NCBI GenBank assembly: GCA_014380615.1
Contig: JACMJM010000042.1
Location: 1 to 64,000, forward strand
DNA from: Sphingobacteriaceae bacterium
GTDB taxonomy: Bacteria; Bacteroidota; Bacteroidia; Sphingobacteriales; Sphingobacteriaceae
Length of the DNA stretch: 64,000 nt
Direction of reading: 5' to 3'
The notes under the pieces were generated by a model. The model saw only the letters and a list, made by a program, of their open reading frames with translations. It was not told the DNA's origin and ran no database searches. The position numbers and the translations under genes were made by a program. Shown here one piece after another: positions 1 through 8,429 of this stretch (the first letter of the stretch is position 1; each line of letters begins with the position of its first letter).

Positions 1-114
1 AGCGATCTTAGAAGATAAGCGCCCCAAAATCTCGCCTTCAGCGTCAACAACTATCCATTGTTTGTCGACATTTGATTTGTTAGCAGAGACAGTTTTGTAA
101 CTTAACGTATTCAC
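1..114 (-). CDS. rplM: 50S ribosomal protein L13, N-terminal part (runs off the window)
   Basis: Reading the minus strand from 114 gives 38 codons with the start of L13: NTLSYKT, then KQWIVVDAEGEILGRLSS. The KQW-VVDA-LGRL pattern is the conserved L13 N-terminus, which packs on 23S rRNA in the large subunit. The start is a GTG at 114-112. No in-frame ATG lies between it and the upstream stop, and NTLSYKT is the usual Bacteroidota beginning. The rest of the gene, and normally rpsI downstream, lies outside the window. Confidence 0.9.
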   Translation of the reverse strand, partial: MNTLSYKTVSANKSNVDKQWIVVDAEGEILGRLSSKIA

Positions 115-208
115 TTGCTTGATATTAAATTAATTAAAAATATTAGTATACCCCTCAAAAAGGGATTGCAAAGATAGGAGGAATAAAGTTAAGGGCAAAG
201 TAAAAAAA

Positions 209-370
209 GAAAAAACCTCACCCGCCTTTGCGCGGTGGCTTTGGCGCCCTCTCCTGAAGGAGAGGAGTTTGGATGTTCAGATCAAGGGTATTGTTTGATT
301 AGTGCAATAAGGTAAGCCCGAAATCCTTCAAAGTCCTCTCCTTTGGAGAGGATTTAGGTGAGTTTTTTTT
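209..370. repeat. Composite palindromic intergenic repeat
   Basis: In the gene-free stretch 115-525, two stem-loops with the same arms (CCTCTCC/GGAGAGG at 248-265 and 335-351) sit between outer inverted arms: AAAACCTCACC near 212-222, and GGTGAG followed by eight T at 357-370. The arrangement resembles the degenerate CTCTCC-type intergenic repeats common in Bacteroidota genomes. It could act as a bidirectional terminator. Bases 371-525 show no ORF or clear RNA, only a weakly palindromic stretch around 390-465. Confidence 0.6.
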
Positions 371-525
371 AGAAAGCGGCTTCAGCTAGGGTAAACGCCC
401 CGCTTTGCTCTCCGAAGAGGAGGTCCTATGGGACAATCCTCATTTTACCGCTCTTCGTTGGAGAAACAGAAATTAGTAAAAGAACTTCTTACTCTTTGTA
501 GATCAAATCTTATCGCCCGGTCGGA

Positions 526-822
526 CTATAATCTCTTTTTCTCAGGATGTTGTCTGGTGTCAAAGATTGTCAATATTTCAAGACGATCATTATCTGGTCG
601 ATAGATCAAAACGTTATGTTTTGTAACAACTGCTTCCCTGATAGTTTCGTTGCCTACTAACGGTTTGTAGAGGTAAGGAAACTCGCTTACAAGTGAAACT
701 GTTTTTAAAGTTTGCTTTACAAAGTTTCGCACTTCACGTTCCGTCCAGTGTCGTTCCAGATACGCTATAACTGAATCGAAGTTTTTAATTGCTCTTGGAG
801 ACCAAACTATCTCTAAAGCCAT
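526..822 (-). CDS. ParE/RelE-superfamily toxin
   Basis: This 98-residue basic protein has the ParE pattern. It opens with EIVWSPRAIKNFDSVIAYLERHW, then has a central KPLVGNETIREAVVTKHNVLIYR strand region and ends with ILTIFDTRQHPEK. The Arg/Tyr-rich C-terminal strands match the RelE/ParE fold, whose members cleave mRNA or poison gyrase. It follows and overlaps the antitoxin gene by 10 bp (813-822), so the two are translated together. Size and order, antitoxin first, are normal for type II modules. Which activity applies cannot be told from sequence; the family placement is fairly secure. Confidence 0.82.
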   Translation of the reverse strand: MALEIVWSPRAIKNFDSVIAYLERHWTEREVRNFVKQTLKTVSLVSEFPYLYKPLVGNETIREAVVTKHNVLIYRPDNDRLEILTIFDTRQHPEKKRL

Positions 823-1034
823 TTACCGTATTTCTTCATTGCCTTTGTATGCGGAATGCCTAAACCCTCCTCCAATTCTTTAATCGAGGTAGTGACGTCG
901 TCTTTCACCTGTTTAGGTAAGCTCTCCCAGCTATTCTGGACAAAAAGTAAATCTTTGGCCTGATTGATAAGCGTCTCGTCATCCGTGCTCAAGATAATTT
1001 TCGCTAATTCTTCTCTTTCTATCTGTGATATCAT
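813..1034 (-). CDS. Antitoxin partner of the ParE-type toxin
   Basis: This 73-residue acidic protein (MISQIEREELAKIILSTDDE near the start, EELEEGLGIPHTKAMKKYGKWL at the end) sits directly upstream of the toxin with a 10-bp overlap. The LGIPHTKAMKKYGKW tail is typical of small Bacteroidota antitoxins paired with ParE. A TTG codon at 1040 could extend it by two residues, but the ATG at 1034 is preferred. No classic ribbon-helix-helix or HTH is obvious, so DNA binding is not shown. The pairing, size and order support the call. Confidence 0.75.
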   Translation of the reverse strand: MISQIEREELAKIILSTDDETLINQAKDLLFVQNSWESLPKQVKDDVTTSIKELEEGLGIPHTKAMKKYGKWL

Positions 1035-1052
1035 TTTCAATCTGCTTTATAA

Positions 1053-1060
1053 CAAATATA
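1053..1060 (-). promoter_or_regulatory. Putative -7 box of the toxin-antitoxin operon
   Basis: Minus-strand TATATTTG matches the Bacteroidota -7 consensus TAnnTTTG and lies about 19 nt upstream of the antitoxin ATG. No convincing TTG is seen 19-21 nt further upstream. Confidence 0.45.
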
Positions 1061-1175
1061 CGAAATCCTAACTTTGATATTTGATCCCTGACTTGCCAAG
1101 ACTTTTGAACTTGAATATCTTAATCCTCTCAAAGTCATTAATTCCAATTAATAAATTTTAATAAACCAAGATTCT

Positions 1176-1183
1176 TACTTTTG
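1176..1183 (+). promoter_or_regulatory. Putative -7 box of the desaturase gene
   Basis: TACTTTTG matches TAnnTTTG and lies 67 nt upstream of the desaturase start codon. No clear -33 TTG is visible. Confidence 0.4.
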
Positions 1184-1250
1184 CGTTTATATACGAGGCT
1201 GCAAAAAAGGCATCTTCCTATAAATTGAATCTTTATTAAATTTTTTATTT

Positions 1251-1982
1251 GTGATTATTTTAATCTTTTTTCTTACACACTGGTTCCTGTCTTTATTCTT
1301 TCAGACTTTTTTCCTTCACCGTTACGCCTCACATAAAATGTTCACCACCAGCAAGTTCTGGGAGCGTGTATTTTATATCATGACTTGGGTATTTCAGGGA
1401 GCGTCTTTTTTAAATCCAAGAGCTTATGCCATCCTTCACCGGATGCATCATGCTTATAGTGATACTGAGAAAGATCCGCATTCACCGCATTTCTTCAGAG
1501 ATGTGTTTCAAATGATGTGGCATACTAAAATTATTTTCCAGGAGTATGTTAAATATAACCGCGAGCCTGAGACCCGTTTTAAAGGAAATTATCCCGAATG
1601 GAGAACTTTAGACATCGTAGCTTCCTCAATGTGGTCGCGTTTAGGCTTTGTGGCATTCTACATAGCGTTTTATGTAATCTTCGCAACACAGTGGTGGATG
1701 TTTTTATTACTTCCGATTCATTTCGTAATGGGCCCATTACATGGAGCGCTAGTAAACTGGTGCGGCCATAAGTACGGATACTCTAATTTTGATAACGGCG
1801 ACCATTCGAAAAATACAACTCCTTTTGACTTTTTTATGTTGGGCGAATTATTTCAGAACAATCACCACATGCACCCAAACAGTCCGAATTTCGGCAAGAA
1901 GTGGTTTGAAATAGACCCGGTATATCCGGTATTGAAGTTTATGCACTGGGTGCGAATTATCAAACTCAGAAAAGCGATATAA
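1251..1982 (+). CDS. Membrane acyl-lipid/acyl-CoA desaturase (delta-9 type)
   Basis: The 243-residue integral membrane protein carries the histidine boxes of di-iron fatty acid desaturases: HRYASH (23-28), HRMHH (63-67) and NNHHMH (203-208), plus the WCGH motif before the third box. Hydrophobic segments lie at about 1-22, 38-60 and 125-165. These enzymes insert a double bond into acyl chains using O2 and electrons from a redox partner, and adjust membrane fluidity. The protein is shorter than many desaturases (about 300) but has every box. The start is a GTG at 1251. It is a single gene followed by its own terminator. The exact substrate is not determinable. Confidence 0.85.
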   Translation: MIILIFFLTHWFLSLFFQTFFLHRYASHKMFTTSKFWERVFYIMTWVFQGASFLNPRAYAILHRMHHAYSDTEKDPHSPHFFRDVFQMMWHTKIIFQEYVKYNREPETRFKGNYPEWRTLDIVASSMWSRLGFVAFYIAFYVIFATQWWMFLLLPIHFVMGPLHGALVNWCGHKYGYSNFDNGDHSKNTTPFDFFMLGELFQNNHHMHPNSPNFGKKWFEIDPVYPVLKFMHWVRIIKLRKAI

Positions 1983-1988
1983 TTTTAA

Positions 1989-2007
1989 AACCTCCTCTAC
2001 GGAGGTT
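1989..2007 (+). terminator. Rho-independent terminator after the desaturase
   Basis: The stem AACCTCC (1989-1995) and GGAGGTT (2001-2007), with a TCTAC loop, is followed by a run of T. It lies 6 nt after the desaturase stop. Confidence 0.8.
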
Positions 2008-2065
2008 TTTTTATGCCCTTAATTTAATAATACTTAGCTTAGAAAAGCATTTAATCTCGCAAACT

Positions 2066-2476
2066 ATGGTTATCATCAAAGAATTTAAAGAGTTTGCCGT
2101 TCGAGGCAATGTAATCGACCTCGCTGTGGGTGTTATTATCGGTGCAGCTTTCGGAAAAATTGTTACTTCGCTGGTCGATGACATTATTATGCCTCCACTG
2201 GGTTATGTAATGGGAGGTGTAGACTTTGCGGATAAAAAGCTGGTTTTAAAAGCAGAAGATGCAGTAAACAAAGTTGCGGAAGTATCCATAAAATACGGAA
2301 ATTTCATCAATGCTCTGATCCAGTTTTTAATTGTTGCTTTTTGCATATTTCTAATCGTAAAATTTATCAATTCCCTAAAACGTAAAGAAGAGGTTGTGGA
2401 AGTTGCTGTGGTACCCGGTAAAGAAGAGGCCTTATTAAGCGAGATAAGGGACATTCTGAAAAGCCAGAAAGCGTAA
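2066..2476 (+). CDS. mscL: Large-conductance mechanosensitive channel MscL
   Basis: This 136-residue protein starts with the diagnostic [27 protein letters not shown] (about 6-32), which is the N-terminal helix and pore-lining TM1. A second TM follows at about 77-97 ([21 protein letters not shown]), then a charged C-terminal helix ending in [10 protein letters not shown]. MscL opens under membrane tension to release solutes during osmotic downshock. Length and topology are normal. It stands alone between two terminator-like hairpins. The identification is secure. Confidence 0.96.
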   Translation: MVIIKEFKEFAVRGNVIDLAVGVIIGAAFGKIVTSLVDDIIMPPLGYVMGGVDFADKKLVLKAEDAVNKVAEVSIKYGNFINALIQFLIVAFCIFLIVKFINSLKRKEEVVEVAVVPGKEEALLSEIRDILKSQKA

Positions 2477-2496
2477 ATCTTGGCTCCCTGGTTAAT

Positions 2497-2536
2497 CATC
2501 GGATGACTATTAGCGATCTGCCTCAGTCATCCGATG
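2497..2536. repeat. 40-bp hairpin repeat, copy A
   Basis: Perfect 12-bp inverted arms CATCGGATGACT (2497-2508) and AGTCATCCGATG (2525-2536) enclose a 16-nt loop containing GCGATCTGCCT. The same 40-bp unit recurs in the same orientation at 3168-3207 with 33 of 40 bases identical, so it is a repeat and not just a terminator of mscL. The two copies bracket the ORF6N gene. Confidence 0.75.
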
Positions 2537-2547
2537 AATGTAAATTC

Positions 2548-3078
2548 TTACAGTTCATCCGGCATAAATCCAATCCTTTTTCTTGGTGGAGGATTCTCAC
2601 GCTTCTCCATTAATTCATCAAGGTATTGAAATACTATTTCAATGTTCTGATTTTGGCTATGAACCATCTTTTTTATTCCCTCAATTTCTGACCTTAGGCC
2701 CTTATTCTCTGCGATGGATTGACGGATACGGGTAAATATTCTCATCACCTGTATGTTTACCTGAATTGCACGCTTACTGTTGAGTACGCTGGAAAGCATC
2801 AAAACACCGTGTTCTGTAAATGCGTAAGGAAGAGTTCGTCTTCCTCCCCAACTTGAGGTCACAAATTGTGACTTCAAGTTCCGCCATTCCGATTCAGATA
2901 GACGAAACATGAAGTCTTCAGGAAATCGTTCGATATTACGATTAATTGCCTGATTCAAAACTTTAGTTTCAACGCCATATAATTCGGCCAGATCGCTATC
3001 GAGCATTATTTTCTGTTTGCGAATAACAAAGATTTTATTTACAACGATTTCGTCGGGGATGATAGATAGTGATTCCAT
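2548..3078 (-). CDS. ORF6N-domain (KilA-N-like) DNA-binding protein
   Basis: The 176-residue protein shows the ORF6N domain: IFVIRKQKIMLDSDLAELYGVETKVLNQAINRNIERFPEDFMF (about 17-58), then WRNLKSQFVTSSWGGRR and the LPYAFTEHGVLMLSSVLNS segment (83-101). A C-terminal coiled-coil helix (about 120-160) and a basic Pro/Arg tail follow. ORF6N proteins are found in phages and bacterial chromosomes and are presumed to bind DNA, but their roles are mostly unknown. Codons 67-77 (NLKSQFVTSSW) form a 31-bp near-perfect palindrome, and a variant of it lies just upstream of the start. The gene is bracketed by direct 40-bp repeats, suggesting mobility or acquisition. Confidence 0.85.
   Translation of the reverse strand: MESLSIIPDEIVVNKIFVIRKQKIMLDSDLAELYGVETKVLNQAINRNIERFPEDFMFRLSESEWRNLKSQFVTSSWGGRRTLPYAFTEHGVLMLSSVLNSKRAIQVNIQVMRIFTRIRQSIAENKGLRSEIEGIKKMVHSQNQNIEIVFQYLDELMEKRENPPPRKRIGFMPDEL
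2850..2880. repeat. Intragenic 31-bp palindrome inside the ORF6N gene
   Basis: The left arm AACTTGAGGTCACAA (2850-2864) and right arm TTGTGACTTCAAGTT (2866-2880) are complementary except for one position, around a single central base. It matches 27 of 31 positions of the palindrome at 3122-3152. Two of the differences are compensatory within the stem. Confidence 0.85.
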
Positions 3079-3121
3079 GGTTAAGGCAACCCAAGATAGG
3101 AAAATGGATTCTAAAAGAAAA

Positions 3122-3152
3122 AACTTGAAGTCGCAAATTGCGACCTCAAGTT
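3122..3152 (-). terminator. 31-bp palindrome between the pectate lyase and ORF6N genes; terminator-like
   Basis: The arms AACTTGAAGTCGCAA (3122-3136) and TTGCGACCTCAAGTT (3138-3152) form a long stem. On the minus strand it is followed by a T-rich run, so it could terminate the pectate lyase transcript. It lies 44 bp upstream of the ORF6N start. Its minus-strand sequence would read NLRSQFATSS in frame, the same peptide segment as the intragenic copy, so it may be a relic or a copied protein-coding palindrome. Confidence 0.6.
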
Positions 3153-3167
3153 TTACCTGAATTTAGT

Positions 3168-3207
3168 CATCGGATTAATCTTTGCGATCTGCCTGAGTCG
3201 TCCGATA
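3168..3207. repeat. 40-bp hairpin repeat, copy B
   Basis: This is a direct repeat of 2497-2536 (33 of 40 bases identical, no gaps), including the shared core GCGATCTGCCT. The inverted arms have decayed to ATCGGA/TCCGAT. With copy A it brackets the ORF6N gene and its palindrome in a 711-bp unit. Confidence 0.7.
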
Positions 3208-3224
3208 CTAACCTTAATCAACAT

Positions 3225-6200
3225 CTAATTAATAATGACAGCCTTCGACTGAACAAAACTATTAACGTTAACACGAACAACGTAGGTTCCTGCAGCCAGT
3301 CCAGTTAAAGAAATCTCCTTCTGATAAACGCCATTCTTTAAATCAGAGAAAGTTTTAATCAACATGCCCGAAGTATTGAAAATCGAAATGGTTATTTTTC
3401 CATTCTGACTGCTATTTACATTCAAACTAAAGTTTCCCTGAGATGGGTTCGGGTACGTTGATAATCCTTCTGCATTATTTGTTAACGATACCAGGGCAAG
3501 ATCATTTAAACTTAATGCCGAACTTGAATTCTCTTTAATCACTCCATTGGCAGAGATCGCAATGTTGCTTGCCAGCGAACTATTCCCGGCGGCATCAACC
3601 GCTTTTACGGTAAACTCGTATACGTTTTTACCAATGGGTCTTTCTGCAAGGTAGCTTGTGCCCGTTAAAAGAGCCGTATTCAGCAGAATTCCATTCCAAT
3701 AAATATTGTAACCTACAACGCCCACATTATCGGTAGAAGGCTGCCAGCTTAAGGCTACTTTGTGCGCTACACTTTTATCAGCTATCAAAGCAGCCGGAAT
3801 ACTCGGTGCCTGTGTATCTGGCGTGGTTACTGATATAGTTGCGGGCTGAGACAGATTTCCCGCATTATCTGTGGCCACCACCTGGAAAGCATAAGTTATT
3901 GAAGAACTTAAACCTGTAACAGTGTACGTAGTGCCTTGAACGAGAGCCAATAAGGTGCCGTCTTTGTAAACGTTATACACTGTTACTCCTATAAAATCAG
4001 CAGATCCATCCCAAGTGAGTGTTACGGTTGAATCGCTTGCGGTTGCAGCAAGATTTCCAGGCATAGTTGGAGCAATAGTATCGGCAACTACAACAAAATA
4101 CTGACTGACACCAGGTGCCGCACTGTAACTATCGTTTCCTGCCTGAGAGGCTGAAATTATTGTTGAACCTATTCCATTTATTTGTATAACTCCATTACTT
4201 ACAGTTGCCACAGATGGATTTGTGCTGCTAAAGGTAACCGGAAGGCCAGAGCTTGCATTGGCTTCGATCGGGAAATCTGGCTCGCCATATACTTTTGAAG
4301 GTATAGGTGTAAAGGTTATAGACTGGGATTTCTTGATAACAGTTAGCGTTTGCGAAACCGATGCGGCAGCGGTATACGTTGCATCGCCACCTTGACTTGC
4401 TGTTATAACACTCGTTCCTGCTGCAAGTACATGAACCTTCCCGTTAACAATCGTTGCTACACTTGTATCCGAACTTGAATAGCTTACAGGCAAACCAGAG
4501 CTTGCAAGTGCAGCAGCATCAAAGTCCTCATCGCCAATTGTTTTCTCAGCAATAGCGTTAAAAGTAATGCTTTGATCTCTTTTAGAAACCGAAAGCACCT
4601 GAGTTACAGGAACAGCGGCGATATAGGCAGCGTTTCCTGATTGCGATGCAATAATGGTAGACGATCCCGCTCCTACTATATGGATCTTCCCATTCACAAT
4701 TGTAGCCACATTAGAATTCGAACTGGTATAACTAATCGGCAAACCAGACGTAGTGGTGGCACCTGCGTCGAAATCTTCATCTGCAACTTCCTTAGGTTCA
4801 ATAGCGGCAAAAGTGATCGTCTGCGCATCTTTAGCAGCAGCCAGGCCGCTAATCTCGGAGGGAGTTAAGGCATAATTAAACATCTTGATCTCATCTAGCA
4901 TTCCTTTAAACGGAGAGTTTAAATCCTGAGTGTTGGCGATATTTAAAGGTTCAATTCCTGCGATTCCATTCACGGTATTATCTGTCGACTCAACAGCCAG
5001 TGTTCCATTTCTGTAAATCCGTAATCGCTTAGCTGCCACATCACGTACAAAAACAACATGAACCCATGTATTATTAAGGAAAGCACTGCTGCTTATCCCG
5101 GAAGTTGAACTTTTTGTAACATCATCATCCACATTCCAGGTAATATTTCCGCTTTTTAACTCCACTCCCAACCACTTACCTGTTGCACCCGTAGTGGTGT
5201 TTCGGCTGAATGTTCCTTTGTGAAACAAGTAAGCCGATACTGTTGGAGTAGTGGGTTGTGCGCCTTTAACCCATAGCGAAACGCTGAACGATGTTTTGTC
5301 AAAAGAGATATTGTCTTTGTGCGGAATTCGAATTGCGGTATTAGCATTCACCGTACGCAAGTTCAAACCGTTATTAATTCTTCCGGCTTCCCATACATAA
5401 TCGGTAATATTTTGCAATGTACCGTTCATCTGATAGGGAGAGCTATCAGTAATCGCAGTACCTGATGTGGCATCCAGCTTCCAGTCGGCTACAATTCCCT
5501 GCGGATAAGGCGTTTTGAATGACCAAACATTTCCTTGGGTGATTCCTGCCGGACCAATGGCATCAACTCTCCAGAAATAAGTAGTGCTGGCATTCAAACC
5601 AATGAACTGATAAGTAGGACTGCTAACATCTACGTCTCCTTTAAATACGAGATTGCTGGCTGAGGTGCCCAGATATAGCTTGTAGGTATTGGTATTAACT
5701 CCTCCCTTCCAGGTAGCGGTAACTTGCGTTGTAGTTGTTGTAGTAGCGTTGCTTACAGGATTTGGTGAAAAAGCCTGTAATGGCAGTGGGCTTGTATGAT
5801 ACAAACGAAGAATATCATTTTCCGTTAAAACATAATTGAAAGCTTTAAGCTCGTCCAGCATTCCGGTAAAAGGAGCGTTAAAAGAGTTGGTGTTCGCTAT
5901 AACCAGCGGCTCGTCGCCTCCTATTCCTCCCAGCGTATTGTCGGTTGCTTCTACCATTAAAGCTCCGTTGTTGTAAATGCGGAGTTTCTTAGCGGCTACA
6001 TCACGAACAACTACCAGATGATTCCAGTTGTTATTAAAAAATGGGGCATGAGGGGTTGTTGCTGAGGTTTTAGTTACGTCATCATCTACCGCAAAAATTA
6101 AATTCCCGTCTTTAAGTTCTATTCCAAACCATTTACCTGTAGCTCCTGTGGCCGTGTTTTTAATAAAGGTGCCTTTGTGGAACAGGTATTTTGAAACCGC

Positions 6201-8429
6201 TGATTGAGCAGGTCCTTTAATCCATAAAGAGAAGCTGAAAGAGTTTTTATCAAGTAACAAATGATCCTCATGAGGTACAAGTACCCCTGAGGCCGCAGTC
6301 ATGGTTTTCAGATAGATGCCGTTATTGATCTTACCTTCTTCCCATGAGTAGTCAGGCACATCGCTTACTTCGGCGTCATTTCTATAACTGCTGCTATCGG
6401 CGGCAACTGTCCCGATGGTTTCATCAAATCGCCAGTCGCCGATAATACCCAAAGGATAATTTTTCAAAGTCTTAAATGACCATACATCGCCCGCAGTAGT
6501 TCCTAAATTATTAACCGCATCCACCCGCCAGAAGTAGGTAGTATTTTCTACGAGACCGGTGATTGGATAAGACGCTGAAGCAACAGTACCTTTCAATATA
6601 AGGTTAGCGGTGTCTGTACCGAAATAAACCTGGTACGAGCTTGTGTTGGTGCTTCCGGTCCAGGTAAGATTACGATTTGCCACCTCTAGTCCTGTTGATG
6701 CGTTGGCGGGTGATGGCGACGAGGGAACGGAAGGAGCCGATGGCGGAGTAGTAGTCTTTGTGGTGAGGGTGGCATAGGCCGATGTCTCCGCTGCAGTGAA
6801 ACCTTTGATCCGATAGTAATACGTTTTATTTGGCTCCAGTCCCGCATCACTAAAAGTGGTTGTGTTAGCATTGAGTGTATCCAGAATACTGAATGCGGTT
6901 CCGTTTATTGAACGCTCAAGAATAAAGCCCAGTTCTGAATCCGAATTATCCGTCCAGCCCAGGTTAAGTGAGTTTGGAGTGATTGCGCTTGCGATAAGAT
7001 TAGAAGGCGGCCTTAAAAAGCTGGTAGGAGGATTTAATGCCAATTGGTTGACATAAACCTCGATGTTTAAGTATCCTGTTTCAGTTGTGCTGAACGCTAC
7101 GGCATCGGCTTTGTTCGTTTTGTCGAGTCCGTTTGCTTCCTCCCAAGTGTCAGGCATACCGTCGCTGTCTGTGTCCTGAGGGGCGTCAGCTCCGTAAACG
7201 TTTCCCAATCCACCATTCGCTAATGGCAAATCTGTTTCTTTGTAGACGTAAAAACCTTTAACTCCTTTAGATTTTACCTCATCAATTAAAAAAGCATCCA
7301 GCTCATCTCTGTGAGGATAAGTAGCACCCACATTATCTATTACATGCTGATAAGCCGCGACCGCAGACAAAGCCGGGTTGGCGGCAGGATATGGATACGG
7401 CTGTGTTTTAAATGAACTGATTGCAATGCCGGGATATCCCACTGAAGTGCTGTCGTAAGGTACTTCAGCGCCATCAAGAACTCCGTTTCTGTTGTTATCA
7501 AAAATATTTCCAGCACCAAACAGGTGGAACGATCCGGTACCTCTGGAGAAAGGGGTTTTCTCCAGAGGCTCGGTTAAAGGGCCCCCCATAAAGTAGTTAT
7601 TGATAATATTTACCTCCGATGTTCCGGAGGATCCGCCCATGATATAGGCATCTCCCGACCAGCCATAATTTAACTGATCGCCCAATCGGTTACCATTTCC
7701 CCAGTTATAAACCACATTGTTTACAAACTCGTTCACGCCCTTTACTTTAGGATTCCGGGTTTTATTACTGATATATAAGTTTTTAATTAAACTCACTTTA
7801 CCACCGTCGGGAGTCTGAATCAAACCTCCTGCCGAGTGATTCTCGCGATGAAGGCCTTGCCCGATGATGGAGTTTTGGATAGTGATATTATCGATAGAAG
7901 TTCCTTTTCCATCGTAGTTGATGGAAAAAACTTCATCCATAGCCCAAGTAAAAGACATGTGGTCAAAAATCATATTGGCACCACTGGCTAAACCAGAAAC
8001 GTCCTTTCCCGAGTTCCCTGTGGCACCTAACCGGATGCGGAGAAACCTCGCAATAGTGTTGTTAGAACTGGTAAATGTTACCCGTTTGTTTGCGATCACA
8101 ATCCCGTCGCCAGGTGCCGTTTGTCCGGCTATAGTGGTGTTTGATGCCACAGCTACATCTGTAACAATCCGGATAATTCCGCCGACGGCAAATACTACAA
8201 CACGACCAGATTTGCTTACTGCGTCGCGGAAAGAACCAGTTCCGCTATCGTTAAGATTGGTAACAACATAAACTTCGCGTACCGCAGATGCGCGTGCGCC
8301 TTGGGCATGTCTTCCAAATCCGTCTGCTCCCGGAAACGCGGGTGTTTGAGCAGAGTTTACACCGATGAAGCATAAAAAAAATACGATAGTGGCCAGAATG
8401 CGCTGCCATGCAAAAGTAGAAATTCCCAT
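3225..8429 (-). CDS. Secreted multidomain pectate lyase (PL1-like) with T9SS sorting domain
   Basis: The 1734-residue exoenzyme begins with a signal peptide (cleavage near residue 27, GVNSAQT). It continues with a PL1-type beta-helix lyase (about 30-420: AFPGADGFGRHAQG, VTNLNDSGTGSFRDAV, GGIIRI, IFDHMSFTWAMDE) and a calcium-binding DTDSDGMPDTWE loop (about 425). Then come fibronectin-III-like modules, two related LamG/concanavalin-like modules (about 667-875 and 980-1180), three Ig-like repeats (about 1190-1430), two more FnIII modules, and a type IX secretion sorting domain (STYPNPSQGNFSLNV, LAAGTYVVRV). The family cleaves polygalacturonate by beta-elimination. The nearby uronate transporter, KDG kinase and KDPG aldolase fit this. 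Exact substrate and polysaccharide-binding roles of the LamG units are inferred. Confidence 0.88.
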   Translation of the reverse strand: MGISTFAWQRILATIVFFLCFIGVNSAQTPAFPGADGFGRHAQGARASAVREVYVVTNLNDSGTGSFRDAVSKSGRVVVFAVGGIIRIVTDVAVASNTTIAGQTAPGDGIVIANKRVTFTSSNNTIARFLRIRLGATGNSGKDVSGLASGANMIFDHMSFTWAMDEVFSINYDGKGTSIDNITIQNSIIGQGLHRENHSAGGLIQTPDGGKVSLIKNLYISNKTRNPKVKGVNEFVNNVVYNWGNGNRLGDQLNYGWSGDAYIMGGSSGTSEVNIINNYFMGGPLTEPLEKTPFSRGTGSFHLFGAGNIFDNNRNGVLDGAEVPYDSTSVGYPGIAISSFKTQPYPYPAANPALSAVAAYQHVIDNVGATYPHRDELDAFLIDEVKSKGVKGFYVYKETDLPLANGGLGNVYGADAPQDTDSDGMPDTWEEANGLDKTNKADAVAFSTTETGYLNIEVYVNQLALNPPTSFLRPPSNLIASAITPNSLNLGWTDNSDSELGFILERSINGTAFSILDTLNANTTTFSDAGLEPNKTYYYRIKGFTAAETSAYATLTTKTTTPPSAPSVPSSPSPANASTGLEVANRNLTWTGSTNTSSYQVYFGTDTANLILKGTVASASYPITGLVENTTYFWRVDAVNNLGTTAGDVWSFKTLKNYPLGIIGDWRFDETIGTVAADSSSYRNDAEVSDVPDYSWEEGKINNGIYLKTMTAASGVLVPHEDHLLLDKNSFSFSLWIKGPAQSAVSKYLFHKGTFIKNTATGATGKWFGIELKDGNLIFAVDDDVTKTSATTPHAPFFNNNWNHLVVVRDVAAKKLRIYNNGALMVEATDNTLGGIGGDEPLVIANTNSFNAPFTGMLDELKAFNYVLTENDILRLYHTSPLPLQAFSPNPVSNATTTTTTQVTATWKGGVNTNTYKLYLGTSASNLVFKGDVDVSSPTYQFIGLNASTTYFWRVDAIGPAGITQGNVWSFKTPYPQGIVADWKLDATSGTAITDSSPYQMNGTLQNITDYVWEAGRINNGLNLRTVNANTAIRIPHKDNISFDKTSFSVSLWVKGAQPTTPTVSAYLFHKGTFSRNTTTGATGKWLGVELKSGNITWNVDDDVTKSSTSGISSSAFLNNTWVHVVFVRDVAAKRLRIYRNGTLAVESTDNTVNGIAGIEPLNIANTQDLNSPFKGMLDEIKMFNYALTPSEISGLAAAKDAQTITFAAIEPKEVADEDFDAGATTTSGLPISYTSSNSNVATIVNGKIHIVGAGSSTIIASQSGNAAYIAAVPVTQVLSVSKRDQSITFNAIAEKTIGDEDFDAAALASSGLPVSYSSSDTSVATIVNGKVHVLAAGTSVITASQGGDATYTAAASVSQTLTVIKKSQSITFTPIPSKVYGEPDFPIEANASSGLPVTFSSTNPSVATVSNGVIQINGIGSTIISASQAGNDSYSAAPGVSQYFVVVADTIAPTMPGNLAATASDSTVTLTWDGSADFIGVTVYNVYKDGTLLALVQGTTYTVTGLSSSITYAFQVVATDNAGNLSQPATISVTTPDTQAPSIPAALIADKSVAHKVALSWQPSTDNVGVVGYNIYWNGILLNTALLTGTSYLAERPIGKNVYEFTVKAVDAAGNSSLASNIAISANGVIKENSSSALSLNDLALVSLTNNAEGLSTYPNPSQGNFSLNVNSSQNGKITISIFNTSGMLIKTFSDLKNGVYQKEISLTGLAAGTYVVRVNVNSFVQSKAVIIN

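Noticed and set aside
2203..2499. 98-residue ORF antisense to mscL
   Set aside because: It is a shadow of mscL with no independent signal.
4641..8271. Several ORFs of 60-117 residues antisense to or in other frames of the pectate lyase gene
   Set aside because: They lie wholly within a clear 1734-residue gene and have no family features.
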